DNA of 60,390 nucleotides. Origin: Bacillota bacterium. GTDB lineage: Bacteria; Bacillota; Sulfobacillia; JACIYH01. Under the pieces are notes generated by a model. That model was given only the letters and a program-made list of their open reading frames with translations. It did not search any database and was not told the origin of the DNA. Positions 15,845 to 23,808 of this stretch are shown here, in pieces; the stretch's first letter is position 1, and each line of letters begins with the position of its first letter. The position numbers and the translations under genes were made by a program. The DNA lies in NCBI GenBank assembly GCA_014360055.1, contig JACIYH010000006.1, positions 1 to 60,390 on the forward strand, given 5' to 3'.

Positions 15845-16406
15845 CTGCGGTGCCTCCTTCCCATACCAGCGCCAGTGCTTTCACCAAAGCTCCCTGCCGC
15901 GTGCCCGCCACTTCCTGCCATGCCGGCCGCTCCCGGAACTGCAGGGCCCCCGTCGGGCAGGCATCCACGCAGAAGGGATACTCCATCTGGGTGCAGCGAT
16001 CGCACTTAAGAACCCGGCCTCCGTGTCCGGGCCTTACCGCCCCGAAGGGGCAGACCGCCACGCACATCAGGCAACCCATGCATTTGGCCTCATCGTATAG
16101 CACGGCACCTTCCGGCTCCGGCCTGTGCATGGCTCCGGTCGGGCAGGCGTCCAGGCAGGGGGCATCCAGGCAGTGCCGGCACTGCAGGGGGAACCCCGCC
16201 CCCGCCGGGTGGCCCGCTGCCCCGCCCAGGGCCTCGGGAATAGCCAGCGGCAACGGACTTCCCCGCACCGACACCCGGGGCCTGGGCACGGGTTCCTCCT
16301 CCAGTGCCCCCACCACGGTGCGGGAAGCCGAATCCCGGCCCAGCGCACACGCCACCTGGCAGGAACGGCAGGCCATGCAGCGGCCCGGATCAACCACGAT
16401 CTCCAA
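15816..16406 (-). CDS. CooF-like polyferredoxin (DMSO reductase HycB/CooF type iron-sulfur protein)
   Basis: An electron-transfer protein of 196 residues with four Cys motifs: CMACRSCQVAC, CRHCLDAPCLDACP, CMGCLMCVAVCP and CDRC...CVDACP, the pattern of 16-Cys, four-[4Fe-4S] subunits such as CooF, HycB and DmsB. The TTG at 16406 is chosen because it has AGGAGG nine bases upstream and gives the typical start MEIVVDPGRCMACRSC. An ATG at 16427 would place that ribosome binding site inside the gene. It immediately precedes the CooS-like gene, mirroring the cooF-cooS pairing, and probably wires that protein to other redox partners. Confidence 0.88.
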   Translation of the reverse strand: MEIVVDPGRCMACRSCQVACALGRDSASRTVVGALEEEPVPRPRVSVRGSPLPLAIPEALGGAAGHPAGAGFPLQCRHCLDAPCLDACPTGAMHRPEPEGAVLYDEAKCMGCLMCVAVCPFGAVRPGHGGRVLKCDRCTQMEYPFCVDACPTGALQFRERPAWQEVAGTRQGALVKALALVWEGGTAGEDAAQEDR

Positions 16407-16535
16407 ACTCGCCCACCTCCTCGTCATACCTGCTCGTCTTACCCCTCGTCCTGCGCAACCTCCCGCGCGCCGACCCACGCGGACCGCGGAGGCACCCGCC
16501 TCGAGAGCGGACCGCCGCCCAGGGGGAACCCGCTG

Positions 16536-18059
16536 TCATCCCTGGCCCTCTGCGGGCTGCCGGGAAGGGGAACGGCGCCGGCGCAAGAGCCCGCCGATGG
16601 CGGGAGCGCTCAGGAACAGCGCCGTGGCGATCAGGAGGCCAAGGGCAATGGGCCGGGTGAAGAAGATGGCCACCGACCCTTTGGAGAGCATGAAGGACTG
16701 TCTCATGGCCGTCTCCAGGTCCGGCCCCAGCACCAGGCCCAGCACCACCGGGGGCACGGGGATCTTCAACTTGTGCATGAAGTACCCCAGCACCCCCGCC
16801 CCCAGGGCCAACCAGATGTCGAAGACGCTGTTGTCGATGCAGTAGGCCCCCACGATGCTGATCACGGAAACGATGGCCATGAGCACCGGGGCCGGGATGC
16901 TCAGGATGCGGATCATGGGAGGGATGGCCAGGGTGTTCACCGCCAGCAGCAGGAAGTTGGCCACGTACATGCTGGCGATAAGGCCCCACACGAACTCGGG
17001 CGCGTCCCGGAACAGCAACGGCCCCGGCCGCAGGCCCCACAGCATGAGGCCGCCCATGAGCACGGCCGTGGTGGCCGAACCCGGTATCCCCAGGGACAGC
17101 AGGGGCACGTAGGCGGCGATGGCGGCGGCGTTGTTGGCCGATTCGGGGGCCGCCACCCCCTCGATGGCCCCCTTCCCGAACAGGTGCGCGCGCCGGGACG
17201 ACTGCCGCTCTATGGTGTAGGACAGGAAGGAAGCCGTGGTGGCGCCCGCCCCCGGCATCAGCCCCACGAAGAACCCGATGATGGTTCCCCGCACGATGGC
17301 CCACTTCGACACCGCCCACTCCTGCACGGAGGGCAGGATGGCCCGCAGCCCCAGGTTGGCCTTCATCACCTTCCATTGCGCCCGGCTCTCCAGCCAGAGC
17401 AGCACCTGGGTGATCCCGAATATGCCGATCACGACCGGCAGGAAGGGGATGCCGTCCATGAGGTCGATGACCCCCATGGTGAAGCGGGGACGCCCCGAGA
17501 CGCTGTCCACCCCGATCACGGCCAGAAAGAGTCCCAGAAGGGCCGAGAGCAGGCCCTTGGCGGCCGACTCTCCCGTCAGCCAGCCCAGACTGGTGAGGGC
17601 AAGGAGCATGAGGGCGGCCGTCTCCGGAGGACCGAAGCGCAGGCCGAAGCGGGCCAGCGGCGGAGCGAAGAGGGTGAGCATCAGGATGCCGAACGTCCCC
17701 GCGATGAAGGAGCCCACCGCCGCCATGAAGAGGGCCTGCCCGCCCCGTCCCTGCAGGGCGAGGCGGTGCCCGTCCAGCCCGGTCATGATGGCCGCCGAAT
17801 CCCCGGGGATGTCGATGAGCACGGCGCTCACCGTGCCCCCGTACATGCAGCCGTAATAGATGCCGGTGAGCATGATGATGGCGGACTCGGGGTCCATGCC
17901 GAAGGTGAGGGGGAGGAGCAGCGCCACCCCCGATACCGAACCGATGCCGGGGAGGGCACCGATGACCTGCCCCGCCACCACGCCGATGACGCAGAAGAGG
18001 AGGTGCTGGGGCTGGAACACGGAGAGAAAACCCTGCCACAGGTAGGACCAGGTGTCCAT
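16536..18059 (-). CDS. tctA: Tripartite tricarboxylate transporter, large permease TctA
   Basis: A 507-residue membrane protein with about 11-12 hydrophobic segments and family blocks GALPGIGSVSGVALLLPLTF, YYGCMYGGTVSAVLIDIPGDSAA and GLMPGAGATTASFLSY, the two duplicated Pro-Gly motifs of TctA. With TctB and TctC it forms an ion-coupled, binding-protein-dependent importer of carboxylates such as citrate or other di- and tricarboxylic acids. Substrate cannot be fixed from sequence. It lies 12 bases after tctB. Finding the importer in the middle of this redox operon implies that the pathway acts on an imported organic acid. Confidence 0.93.
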   Translation of the reverse strand: MDTWSYLWQGFLSVFQPQHLLFCVIGVVAGQVIGALPGIGSVSGVALLLPLTFGMDPESAIIMLTGIYYGCMYGGTVSAVLIDIPGDSAAIMTGLDGHRLALQGRGGQALFMAAVGSFIAGTFGILMLTLFAPPLARFGLRFGPPETAALMLLALTSLGWLTGESAAKGLLSALLGLFLAVIGVDSVSGRPRFTMGVIDLMDGIPFLPVVIGIFGITQVLLWLESRAQWKVMKANLGLRAILPSVQEWAVSKWAIVRGTIIGFFVGLMPGAGATTASFLSYTIERQSSRRAHLFGKGAIEGVAAPESANNAAAIAAYVPLLSLGIPGSATTAVLMGGLMLWGLRPGPLLFRDAPEFVWGLIASMYVANFLLLAVNTLAIPPMIRILSIPAPVLMAIVSVISIVGAYCIDNSVFDIWLALGAGVLGYFMHKLKIPVPPVVLGLVLGPDLETAMRQSFMLSKGSVAIFFTRPIALGLLIATALFLSAPAIGGLLRRRRSPSRQPAEGQG

Positions 18060-18071
18060 GGGCTCGCCCCC

Positions 18072-18515
18072 TCAGAGCGGCAGGATGCCGGTGGGGAACG
18101 GCACCCGCAGCCACAGCACGAAGATAAGATACACCGCCAGCACCGTGCCCGCCGCCAGAGCCACCACCCGGGGCCAGGCGTACCGGCCCACCAGGCGCAG
18201 CCAGACCAGAGTGTAGAGGCCCACGGTGACCAGCATCCCCAGCCAGCTGACGAGCCAGATGGTGACGGCGAAGGCCAGAGCCCCCGCCCCTACCGCCCGC
18301 AGCCCGCTCCGGCTCCAGTCGGGCTTCTCCCCGACCGTCCTGCCCCCCACCACCAGGAGGACGGCCACGGGTTGCAGCAGCAACCCCAGCACCACCGGGA
18401 AGAACCCGGGACCCGGCCCGCTCAGATGCACCCAGTATCCAAACCCCCGGCCCTGCCAGATGAGGAGCAGCCCTCCCACCGAAGCGGCCACACCCAGCAC
18501 AGAATCAACACTCAT
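18072..18515 (-). CDS. tctB: Tripartite tricarboxylate transporter, small permease TctB
   Basis: A 147-residue protein with four membrane segments (residues about 5-20, 38-57, 78-103, 115-140). It contains GPGPGFFPVVLGLLLQPVAVLLV, the typical GPxxFP segment of TctB. Small TctB subunits are poorly conserved, so position between tctC and tctA is the strongest evidence. It begins at an ATG 72 bases after tctC. Confidence 0.88.
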   Translation of the reverse strand: MSVDSVLGVAASVGGLLLIWQGRGFGYWVHLSGPGPGFFPVVLGLLLQPVAVLLVVGGRTVGEKPDWSRSGLRAVGAGALAFAVTIWLVSWLGMLVTVGLYTLVWLRLVGRYAWPRVVALAAGTVLAVYLIFVLWLRVPFPTGILPL

Positions 18516-18587
18516 GGCATTCTGCCTCCATAAGGGGGAGGTGGGCCCGGCGCGGGACCCCGCGCCCCGCGCCGGGCGTGCCGCAGC

Positions 18588-19571
18588 TTACTTGATCAAC
18601 CCCAGGGCTTTGAGCAACTCGGTGGTGAGTTGATCGACCTCCTTCATGTAGGCAGCGAATTCCTCCGGTCCCTGGTAGGCGGAGGTGAGGGCGTTCTTCT
18701 CGATATAGCGCGTCTGCCAGTCCTGGGACTCCGACAGCTTCTTGAAGGCCTCCGCCAGGACCTTGACCGCCTCCTGGGGCATTTCGGGCGGTCCCACGAT
18801 GCCGCGGAACTGCTCGAAGACCACGTTGTAGCCCTTCTCCTTCAGGGTGGGCGCATCGGGCCACTTCTTGAGGCGCTGCGGGGCAGCCACCGCGATCACC
18901 TTGGCCAGACCCCCGTCCACCTGAGAGACGCACTCGTTGGGATTGGCCCAGGCGGCGTCGATGTGCCCGCCCAGCAGGGCCTTCATCACCTCGCCACCGG
19001 AGTCAAAGGGGATGTAGTTGAACTTGACACCCGAAGCCTGCTCAAGCATCACGGTGACCATCTGGTCTTCCTGGCCGACCGCGGTACCGCCGATGGAGAC
19101 CGCCTTCTCACCCTGCTTGGCCGCCTCCATCAACTGCTCGATGGTCTGGTACTTGGAATCGATCTTGACCACGATGCACTCTTCGTCGAGAGCCAGCCGG
19201 GCAATGGGGGTGAACACCGAGGCCGGCACCGCTCCCGGCACCGTCTTGGGGCCGGAAACCTGCCCGGTTATGAACGTGAGTATGACGTAGGGATCGCCCT
19301 TCTTGGTGTTCACGTAGCTCATGCCCACCTGGCCACCCGCCCCCGGCTTGTTGACCACGTTGATGGGCTGGGGCAGGATCTTCTCCTTCTGGATGATGTC
19401 GGCGATGTGGCGACCCAGCACGTCGCTGCCGCCGCCGGGCGCATACGGTACCACCAGTTCGATGGGCTTCTCGGGGTACGCAGCCTTCTTCTGGCCCGTA
19501 CAACCTGCGGCGAGGGCGGAGAGCAGCATCGCCGCCACCAGGCCGAACACCAGCACTCTCGACCGATGCAC
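18588..19571 (-). CDS. tctC: Tripartite tricarboxylate transporter substrate-binding lipoprotein TctC (Bug family)
   Basis: 327 residues, exported, with a lipoprotein signal (LLSALAAGCTGQ, lipid-attached Cys at about 24). The mature start KPIELVVPYAPGGGSDVLGR and NKPGAGGQVGMSYV are the Bug-family loops that hold the substrate carboxylate through main-chain groups and waters. GQEDQMVTVMLEQASGVKFNYIPFDSGGE and GHIDAAWANPNE are also typical. Most Bug proteins bind small carboxylates; the ligand here is unknown. It starts at a GTG 69 bases after module protein B2. Confidence 0.93.
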   Translation of the reverse strand: MHRSRVLVFGLVAAMLLSALAAGCTGQKKAAYPEKPIELVVPYAPGGGSDVLGRHIADIIQKEKILPQPINVVNKPGAGGQVGMSYVNTKKGDPYVILTFITGQVSGPKTVPGAVPASVFTPIARLALDEECIVVKIDSKYQTIEQLMEAAKQGEKAVSIGGTAVGQEDQMVTVMLEQASGVKFNYIPFDSGGEVMKALLGGHIDAAWANPNECVSQVDGGLAKVIAVAAPQRLKKWPDAPTLKEKGYNVVFEQFRGIVGPPEMPQEAVKVLAEAFKKLSESQDWQTRYIEKNALTSAYQGPEEFAAYMKEVDQLTTELLKALGLIK

Positions 19572-19640
19572 CTGCGGATTCCCCCTTTCTCTGCCTCACG
19601 GTTCCTCGCTGCCCGCACGCGGCCACCAATCTGCGCTCTC

Positions 19641-20291
19641 TTACCGGGTGATCCCACCCCCTCCCGTCTGCCGGCGGGCCAGGGCGGATATCAGTGCTGC
19701 CGCCCGGCGCGGGTTGAACACCCCGCAGTGGCAGTTGGCGGCCATGGTGGCCGCCGCCCGGTCGGGGTCCAGGCGCCCGGCGGCGACTTCCCCGGCCAGA
19801 TGCGAAATCAGGCGGTAAGAAACCATGCCGTGCCCGCACATGGTGTGGATGCCCATCACCAGCGGGTCGGAGGGCAGGCCCTCAACCCGACCGTGGACCC
19901 CCAGGGAGTACTCGATGGTATGGGGCTCCAGGCCCGCCTCACGCACGCACGGGTGCACGCGTTCGAACAGCCCGGAGACCACCACCGACATGCCCGTGTC
20001 AAGCTCCCGCAGTTCGCGGAGCACCCGTGCCACCGTGTCCGGGTCGGTGAACACACCGTGGATCACGGAATTGTCGCCCGTGCCTTCCAGGATCTCCTCC
20101 CGGCGGCGGGAGAACGCGTTACCCGTGCGCCCGTCCCCCCAGTTCACGGGATGGTGACGCAGGATCACCTCCAGGCATCGCCGGAGGGCCGGGGCCGCCC
20201 CCTCACGGGTGAACCCTTTGGCGCCCATCACCAGCACCACGTAGTCGCCGGCGAGGTCATGGGATCCCTGCCTGTGCAGCGTGTGGGTCAC
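19641..20291 (-). CDS. Unrecognised Cys/His-motif protein, module protein B (copy 2)
   Basis: 216 residues, the same length as copy 1 at 12891-13541, and clearly homologous by eye: MTHTLHRQGS, VMGAKGFT, RHHPVNWGDGRTGN, SVVVSGL, IEYSLGVHGR, TMCGHGMV (Cys152, His154) and CHCGVFNPRRA (Cys187, Cys189). The Cys and His of TMCGH and the two Cys of CxCG are kept in both copies, whereas Cys187 of copy 1 has no counterpart. The GTG start at 20291, with GGAGG upstream, overlaps the stop of module gene A (copy 2) by 4 bases, the same linkage as in copy 1. It precedes tctC. Function is unknown. Confidence 0.76.
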   Translation of the reverse strand: MTHTLHRQGSHDLAGDYVVLVMGAKGFTREGAAPALRRCLEVILRHHPVNWGDGRTGNAFSRRREEILEGTGDNSVIHGVFTDPDTVARVLRELRELDTGMSVVVSGLFERVHPCVREAGLEPHTIEYSLGVHGRVEGLPSDPLVMGIHTMCGHGMVSYRLISHLAGEVAAGRLDPDRAAATMAANCHCGVFNPRRAAALISALARRQTGGGGITR

Positions 20292-21106
20292 CGCGTCCCC
20301 TCCTCTCCCCCGACCGGGCCAGTTCCCGTCCCCCGGCCCGCGGCGGCACCGCCCGCCCCGCCTCCGGTCCCGCTTCCCGCCCCACCGGGACCGCCGGCCC
20401 ACGCTGCGCGCCGGTGCCCGAGGCCCACGTTGGTCTTGCCGTTGGGCCGCACCGGGAACCCCGCCTCGCGGCACAGGCGGGCCACTTCTTCTGCGTGGCG
20501 CCCGGGGTCGGGCACGATAACATCCAGGCTGAAGACGGTCTCGATGAGAGCACCTGCTTCACGCACTGCGGCCAGCACCTGGGGCAACCGGTCCTGGGGG
20601 ACGGTGAACTCGATGATGGCCGAGAGGGCGCGCTCGCCCAGGACGTCCGGGCGCAGATGCCCGGCTCCGTCCACCATGAGCTGGGTGACCGGATTGTCGG
20701 GCTCGAACCCGACACCCAGGGCGGCAAGTCGGGTAGCCATCACCTCCACATCCCGGAAGGAAGTGCCCATCCCGGGGCGGCCCAGTTCGATCCCCACCCC
20801 CACCTGACCGGGTCGAAAGCGACCGGTGACGTCGTTGGTCTTCATCTCCTCGGTGCCGCGACCCAGCACCCCGGTACCGGGGTGGGCCAGCAGGGGGTCA
20901 GAAAACAGGGCCCGTACCAGCCGGGGCCAGGTGAGCCAGTGCAATTCCAGCGCGTCCACCGGGCAGATTCCCGAGCGATGGCAGATGGCACATTCCACAC
21001 AGCGATCCTGATCGATCACCGCCACATCTCCGACGGTGATGGCGCCCACCGGGCAATAGGGCTGGCACAGCCCGCACCCCGTACAGAGGTCATCTCTCAC
21101 CAGCAT
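20288..21106 (-). CDS. Two-cluster ferredoxin fused to an unrecognised domain, module protein A (copy 2)
   Basis: 272 residues. It has two [4Fe-4S] motifs with Cys8, 11, 14, 18 and Cys36, 39, 42, 48; the second again has the unusual CX2CX2CX5CP spacing (CVECAICHRSGICP), as in copy 1. The unrecognised domain repeats the copy 1 landmarks: GRGTEEMKTNDVTGR, GVGIELGRPGMGTS, LGVGFEPDNPVT, ALSAIIEF and PNGKTNVGLGHRR. A 45-residue Gly/Ala-rich tail follows the conserved end. It starts at ATG 21106, overlapping the PorG-like gene by 17 bases. Position directly behind the oxidoreductase genes suggests that it exchanges electrons with them. Confidence 0.78.
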   Translation of the reverse strand: MLVRDDLCTGCGLCQPYCPVGAITVGDVAVIDQDRCVECAICHRSGICPVDALELHWLTWPRLVRALFSDPLLAHPGTGVLGRGTEEMKTNDVTGRFRPGQVGVGIELGRPGMGTSFRDVEVMATRLAALGVGFEPDNPVTQLMVDGAGHLRPDVLGERALSAIIEFTVPQDRLPQVLAAVREAGALIETVFSLDVIVPDPGRHAEEVARLCREAGFPVRPNGKTNVGLGHRRAAWAGGPGGAGSGTGGGAGGAAAGRGTGTGPVGGEEGTR

Positions 21107-21488
21107 CCCGCCCGTCTCCCCCTTCCACCAGATCCAGCACCGCGGGCACGATCTGCCTCACCCAGTCCGGCAGGGCCACTCCCGCCACGGGGACGACTTC
21201 GGGAGAGATACCCCCCGCAGGACCTTCTCCGGCCAGGTGGGCCGCCCACCCCGTCAGGGCACCGTCCAGGCAGAAGACGCGCCGGGGTCGAGGACGCTGC
21301 CGCCCCCGCTCCCGCACATAGCACCGGCCCACGCGCACCGCCACCCAGCGGGGCGCACCCGGTCGCAGGTTGCCGAAGGAGGGCTGCACCTGCACCATCA
21401 TCCCCCGGTCGAGGAACGCCCGCCCCAGTGCCAGCCCCAGCTCGAGCAGGGGTTGCTCCGCCCACCCGCACAGCAGGACCTCGCTCAC
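21090..21488 (-). CDS. Short, degenerate gamma-subunit-like protein of 2-oxoacid:ferredoxin oxidoreductase
   Basis: 132 residues. Its position after the beta subunit and its pattern LLELGLALGRAFLDRGMMVQVQPSFGNLRPGAPRWVAVRVG resemble the PorG/KorC gamma domain, but the N-terminal GxGGQG loop reads CGWAEQPLLELG and the protein is much shorter than the usual 170-190 residues. It is therefore probably a divergent or degenerate gamma subunit. The GTG start at 21488 has only a weak G-rich ribosome binding site. It lies 23 bases after porB and overlaps module gene A2 by 17 bases. I am sure that it is a gene in this operon, less sure of the family. Confidence 0.6.
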   Translation of the reverse strand: MSEVLLCGWAEQPLLELGLALGRAFLDRGMMVQVQPSFGNLRPGAPRWVAVRVGRCYVRERGRQRPRPRRVFCLDGALTGWAAHLAGEGPAGGISPEVVPVAGVALPDWVRQIVPAVLDLVEGGDGRDAGER

Positions 21489-21511
21489 GCCCCGGTCGTC
21501 CCCCACCGCCG

Positions 21512-22285
21512 TCACCGCCTCCCACCACGGCGTACGCGGCCATCCTCGGCTTCCCAGAGGGGCCATACCCCCTCCTCCACCGCCCGGCGCGCCATCTCCA
21601 CCGTCCGGGATGGCTCGCACCCCTGGGCCAGGGGACAGGGTGCCAGCACCTGCACGTAGCGGAAGCCGCTCAGGGACGCCGCCCGACGCAGCTTGCGGGC
21701 GAAGTCTGCCGGATAGGCGATACTGGCGGTAGCGACGTAGGGCACCCCGTGGGCCAGCATGATCCGGGGAAGATCTTTCTTGGCCGTGGCCTTCCCGGCC
21801 GGGGTGGTGGTGGTACGGACACCCGGTCGGGTGAGGCCGCTGGCCTGGCCGCCCGTGTTCATGCACGCCTCGTTGTCATAGCAGACGTGGAGCACATCGT
21901 CGCCCCGGGCGGCCGCCCCCGAGAGGGCTTGCAGGCCGATGTCGCCGCTGCCGGCATCCCCGGCCCACGAGATCACCGTCACCCCGCGCTTTCCCCGCGC
22001 CGCCAGGCCGGCGGCAATCCCGGCCGCCGCCGCGGCCGCGCAGGGAAACAGGGTGTGGTAGAACGGCACCCGCCAGGCGGTGACGTCGTCCCAGCCCCCG
22101 ATGCTGGCCACACACGAGGCGGGCACCACCACGATCACCCGCTGCCCCAGCGCCAGCAGGGCCTGGCGCAGGGCGATGGTGGCACCGCAGCCCGGGCAGG
22201 CCCGGTGCCCGGGCGAAAACCCCTCCACCGCTACCGGGGGCATCAACTCCCGCAGATCCGCCCCCGGGTCAGCCCGCCGCGACAA
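21512..22285 (-). CDS. porB: Pyruvate/2-oxoacid:ferredoxin oxidoreductase beta subunit
   Basis: A 257-residue thiamine-diphosphate-binding subunit. GHRACPGCGATIALRQ near the N-terminus supplies cluster-ligand cysteines. The ThDP motif is GDAGSGDIGLQALSGAAARGDDVLHVCYDNEACMNTGGQ, closely matching PorB of pyruvate-type enzymes. It decarboxylates a 2-oxoacid to an acyl-CoA with reduction of ferredoxin, or the reverse. The TTG start at 22285 has GGAGGGG upstream and overlaps the porA stop by 17 bases. Confidence 0.93.
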   Translation of the reverse strand: MSRRADPGADLRELMPPVAVEGFSPGHRACPGCGATIALRQALLALGQRVIVVVPASCVASIGGWDDVTAWRVPFYHTLFPCAAAAAAGIAAGLAARGKRGVTVISWAGDAGSGDIGLQALSGAAARGDDVLHVCYDNEACMNTGGQASGLTRPGVRTTTTPAGKATAKKDLPRIMLAHGVPYVATASIAYPADFARKLRRAASLSGFRYVQVLAPCPLAQGCEPSRTVEMARRAVEEGVWPLWEAEDGRVRRGGRR

Positions 22286-23456
22286 ACCAGTCCCCTCCCG
22301 CCGCCTCGGCCGTGAGGTCCGAGGCCGACACCGTTACCTGCACCAGGTCCTCCACCGTGATGTCCCCGCCTCCCAGCCCGGCCACTACTCCCACCACGCG
22401 CGGCTGGGCCGCAGAAGGCATCTCGGCCACCGCCGCCCTTACCTGGCGGGCCAGGAACCCTCCCTGGCCGGGGATGAGATTGCGGTCCACCACCACCAGT
22501 TCCCGGGCGGGCGCCGCAGCCCGCCGGAAGGCCGCCCGGGGGAAGGGCACGGGGCAGCGTATCTTGATCATCCCCACCGCCAGCCCGCTCTCCCGCAGGG
22601 AATCCACCGCGATGCGGGCCGTGCTGGCCGGGGCACCCATCACCACCAGCAGGGTGGAGGCGTCGCCGGTACGGTACTCCTCGAGCAGTCCGTTCCAGGT
22701 GCGCCCGAAGGCCTCGGCGAACTCGGCCGCCACCTGCATGATGACACCCTCCGCCGCCGCCATGGCGGCGTGCTGCGCCTGGCGGTAGCGCTGGTACCAG
22801 GCGGGCGACGCCACCGTGTTCACCGCCCGGGGGTGGTCGGGATCCAGGACCGGCCGGGGGCGGTGGTGAAGGAAGTCCCGCACCGCGGCCGGTTCGGGCG
22901 CCTGCACCGGCTCGGCCGTGTGGCTGATCACGTACGCCTCGTAGTTCACCATAACCGGAAGCTGCACGCGGGGGTCCTCGGCCACCCGGAAGGCCTGGAT
23001 TACGGTATCAAGCACCTCCTGGGCGCTCTCGCAGTGGAACTGGATCCAGCCCGCCGCCTCCTGCCCCAGGGCATCTCCCTGGTCGGCGAAGCGGGAGTGG
23101 GGCGCGGACATGGCCCGATTGACTACGGCCATCACGATGGGCAGGCGCAGGCCGGAGGCGTGGTAGAGCAACTCGCTCATGTAGGCCAGACCCTGGGAAT
23201 TGGTGGCCGTGAACACCCTCGCCCCCGTCAGGCTGGCGCCCACGGCAGCGGCCAGGGCACTGTGGTCCGACTCCACTGCCAGGAGGCGCGCCTCCAGGCG
23301 TCCCCCTGCGATCATGGCCGCCAGGTGCTCCATCACGGGGGAGGCGGGCGTGATGGGGTAGGCCGGGATCACCTCGACCCCGCACAGGCAGGCACCCTCG
23401 GCCGCAGCCCGGTTTCCGTCCATCAGCGAGAACAGAGGCCGACCCTCCCCCAGCAC
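22269..23456 (-). CDS. porA: Pyruvate/2-oxoacid:ferredoxin oxidoreductase alpha subunit
   Basis: 395 residues. AEGACLCGVEVIPAYPITPASPVMEHLA carries the Thr of the YPITP loop that contacts the substrate in pyruvate enzymes. AVESDHSALAAAVGASLTGARVFTATNSQGL and RLPIVMAVVNRAMSAP are core PorA blocks. The YPITP Thr favours a pyruvate or simple 2-oxoacid substrate over oxalate. GTG start at 23456; an ATG 11 codons downstream is an alternative. It overlaps the delta subunit gene by 34 bases. Confidence 0.93.
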   Translation of the reverse strand: MLGEGRPLFSLMDGNRAAAEGACLCGVEVIPAYPITPASPVMEHLAAMIAGGRLEARLLAVESDHSALAAAVGASLTGARVFTATNSQGLAYMSELLYHASGLRLPIVMAVVNRAMSAPHSRFADQGDALGQEAAGWIQFHCESAQEVLDTVIQAFRVAEDPRVQLPVMVNYEAYVISHTAEPVQAPEPAAVRDFLHHRPRPVLDPDHPRAVNTVASPAWYQRYRQAQHAAMAAAEGVIMQVAAEFAEAFGRTWNGLLEEYRTGDASTLLVVMGAPASTARIAVDSLRESGLAVGMIKIRCPVPFPRAAFRRAAAPARELVVVDRNLIPGQGGFLARQVRAAVAEMPSAAQPRVVGVVAGLGGGDITVEDLVQVTVSASDLTAEAAGGDWFVAAG

Positions 23457-23788
23457 TCCCCCTCACCCGTGCACCGGTCACCCTCCCCGCCTCTGGCCCC
23501 GCCCGCCGCGGCCGCCCGCCCCCGCCCGGGCCCGGCCATGTCCGGCTGGAAGGCCTGGCGGGGGCACTCGCGCACACAGATGCCGCAGCCCTTGCACCAC
23601 TCCACTACCACCCGGACCGGGGGTCCCGGCTCGACGGCCCCGTGGGGGCAGAAGTAATAGCACACGAGACAGCCGTCGCACCGTTCTTCCCGCAGTCGGG
23701 GAGGGGGAAACCGCACCGGCTCCCTGGCCGCCAGGGCGGCACTTCCCGGCCGGTCGGAGCCGGGAGTGGGAAGCAACACCTGCCTCAC
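23423..23788 (-). CDS. porD: 2-oxoacid:ferredoxin oxidoreductase delta (ferredoxin) subunit
   Basis: A 121-residue ferredoxin-type subunit with two [4Fe-4S] motifs, CDGCLVCYYFCPHGAV and CKGCGICVRECPRQAF, which pass electrons from the alpha/beta core to ferredoxin. It is the first gene of the leftward operon. The GTG at 23788 is the best start (AAGGACAGGGG upstream), but it lies only about 9 bases from the transcription start predicted from the sigma-54 promoter. The message would then be nearly leaderless, or translation begins further in, for example at the GTG before RFPPPRLREERC. The Gly/Ala-rich C-terminus runs into porA. Confidence 0.85.
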   Translation of the reverse strand: MRQVLLPTPGSDRPGSAALAAREPVRFPPPRLREERCDGCLVCYYFCPHGAVEPGPPVRVVVEWCKGCGICVRECPRQAFQPDMAGPGRGRAAAAGGARGGEGDRCTGEGECWGRVGLCSR

Positions 23789-23808
23789 CCCCTGTCCTTC
23801 GCGAGGAC

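Noticed and set aside
16125-18533. An 802-codon open frame on the plus strand opposite tctA and tctB
   Set aside because: Composition is His/Gln/Gly/Pro-rich, as expected from the complement of GC-rich codons, and it is wholly antisense to two recognised transporter genes.
22269-23456. Oxalate oxidoreductase as the identity of the por genes
   Set aside because: The alpha subunit keeps the YPITP loop with Thr typical of pyruvate-type enzymes, whereas I recall an Arg at that position in oxalate oxidoreductase. Not excluded, but not supported.
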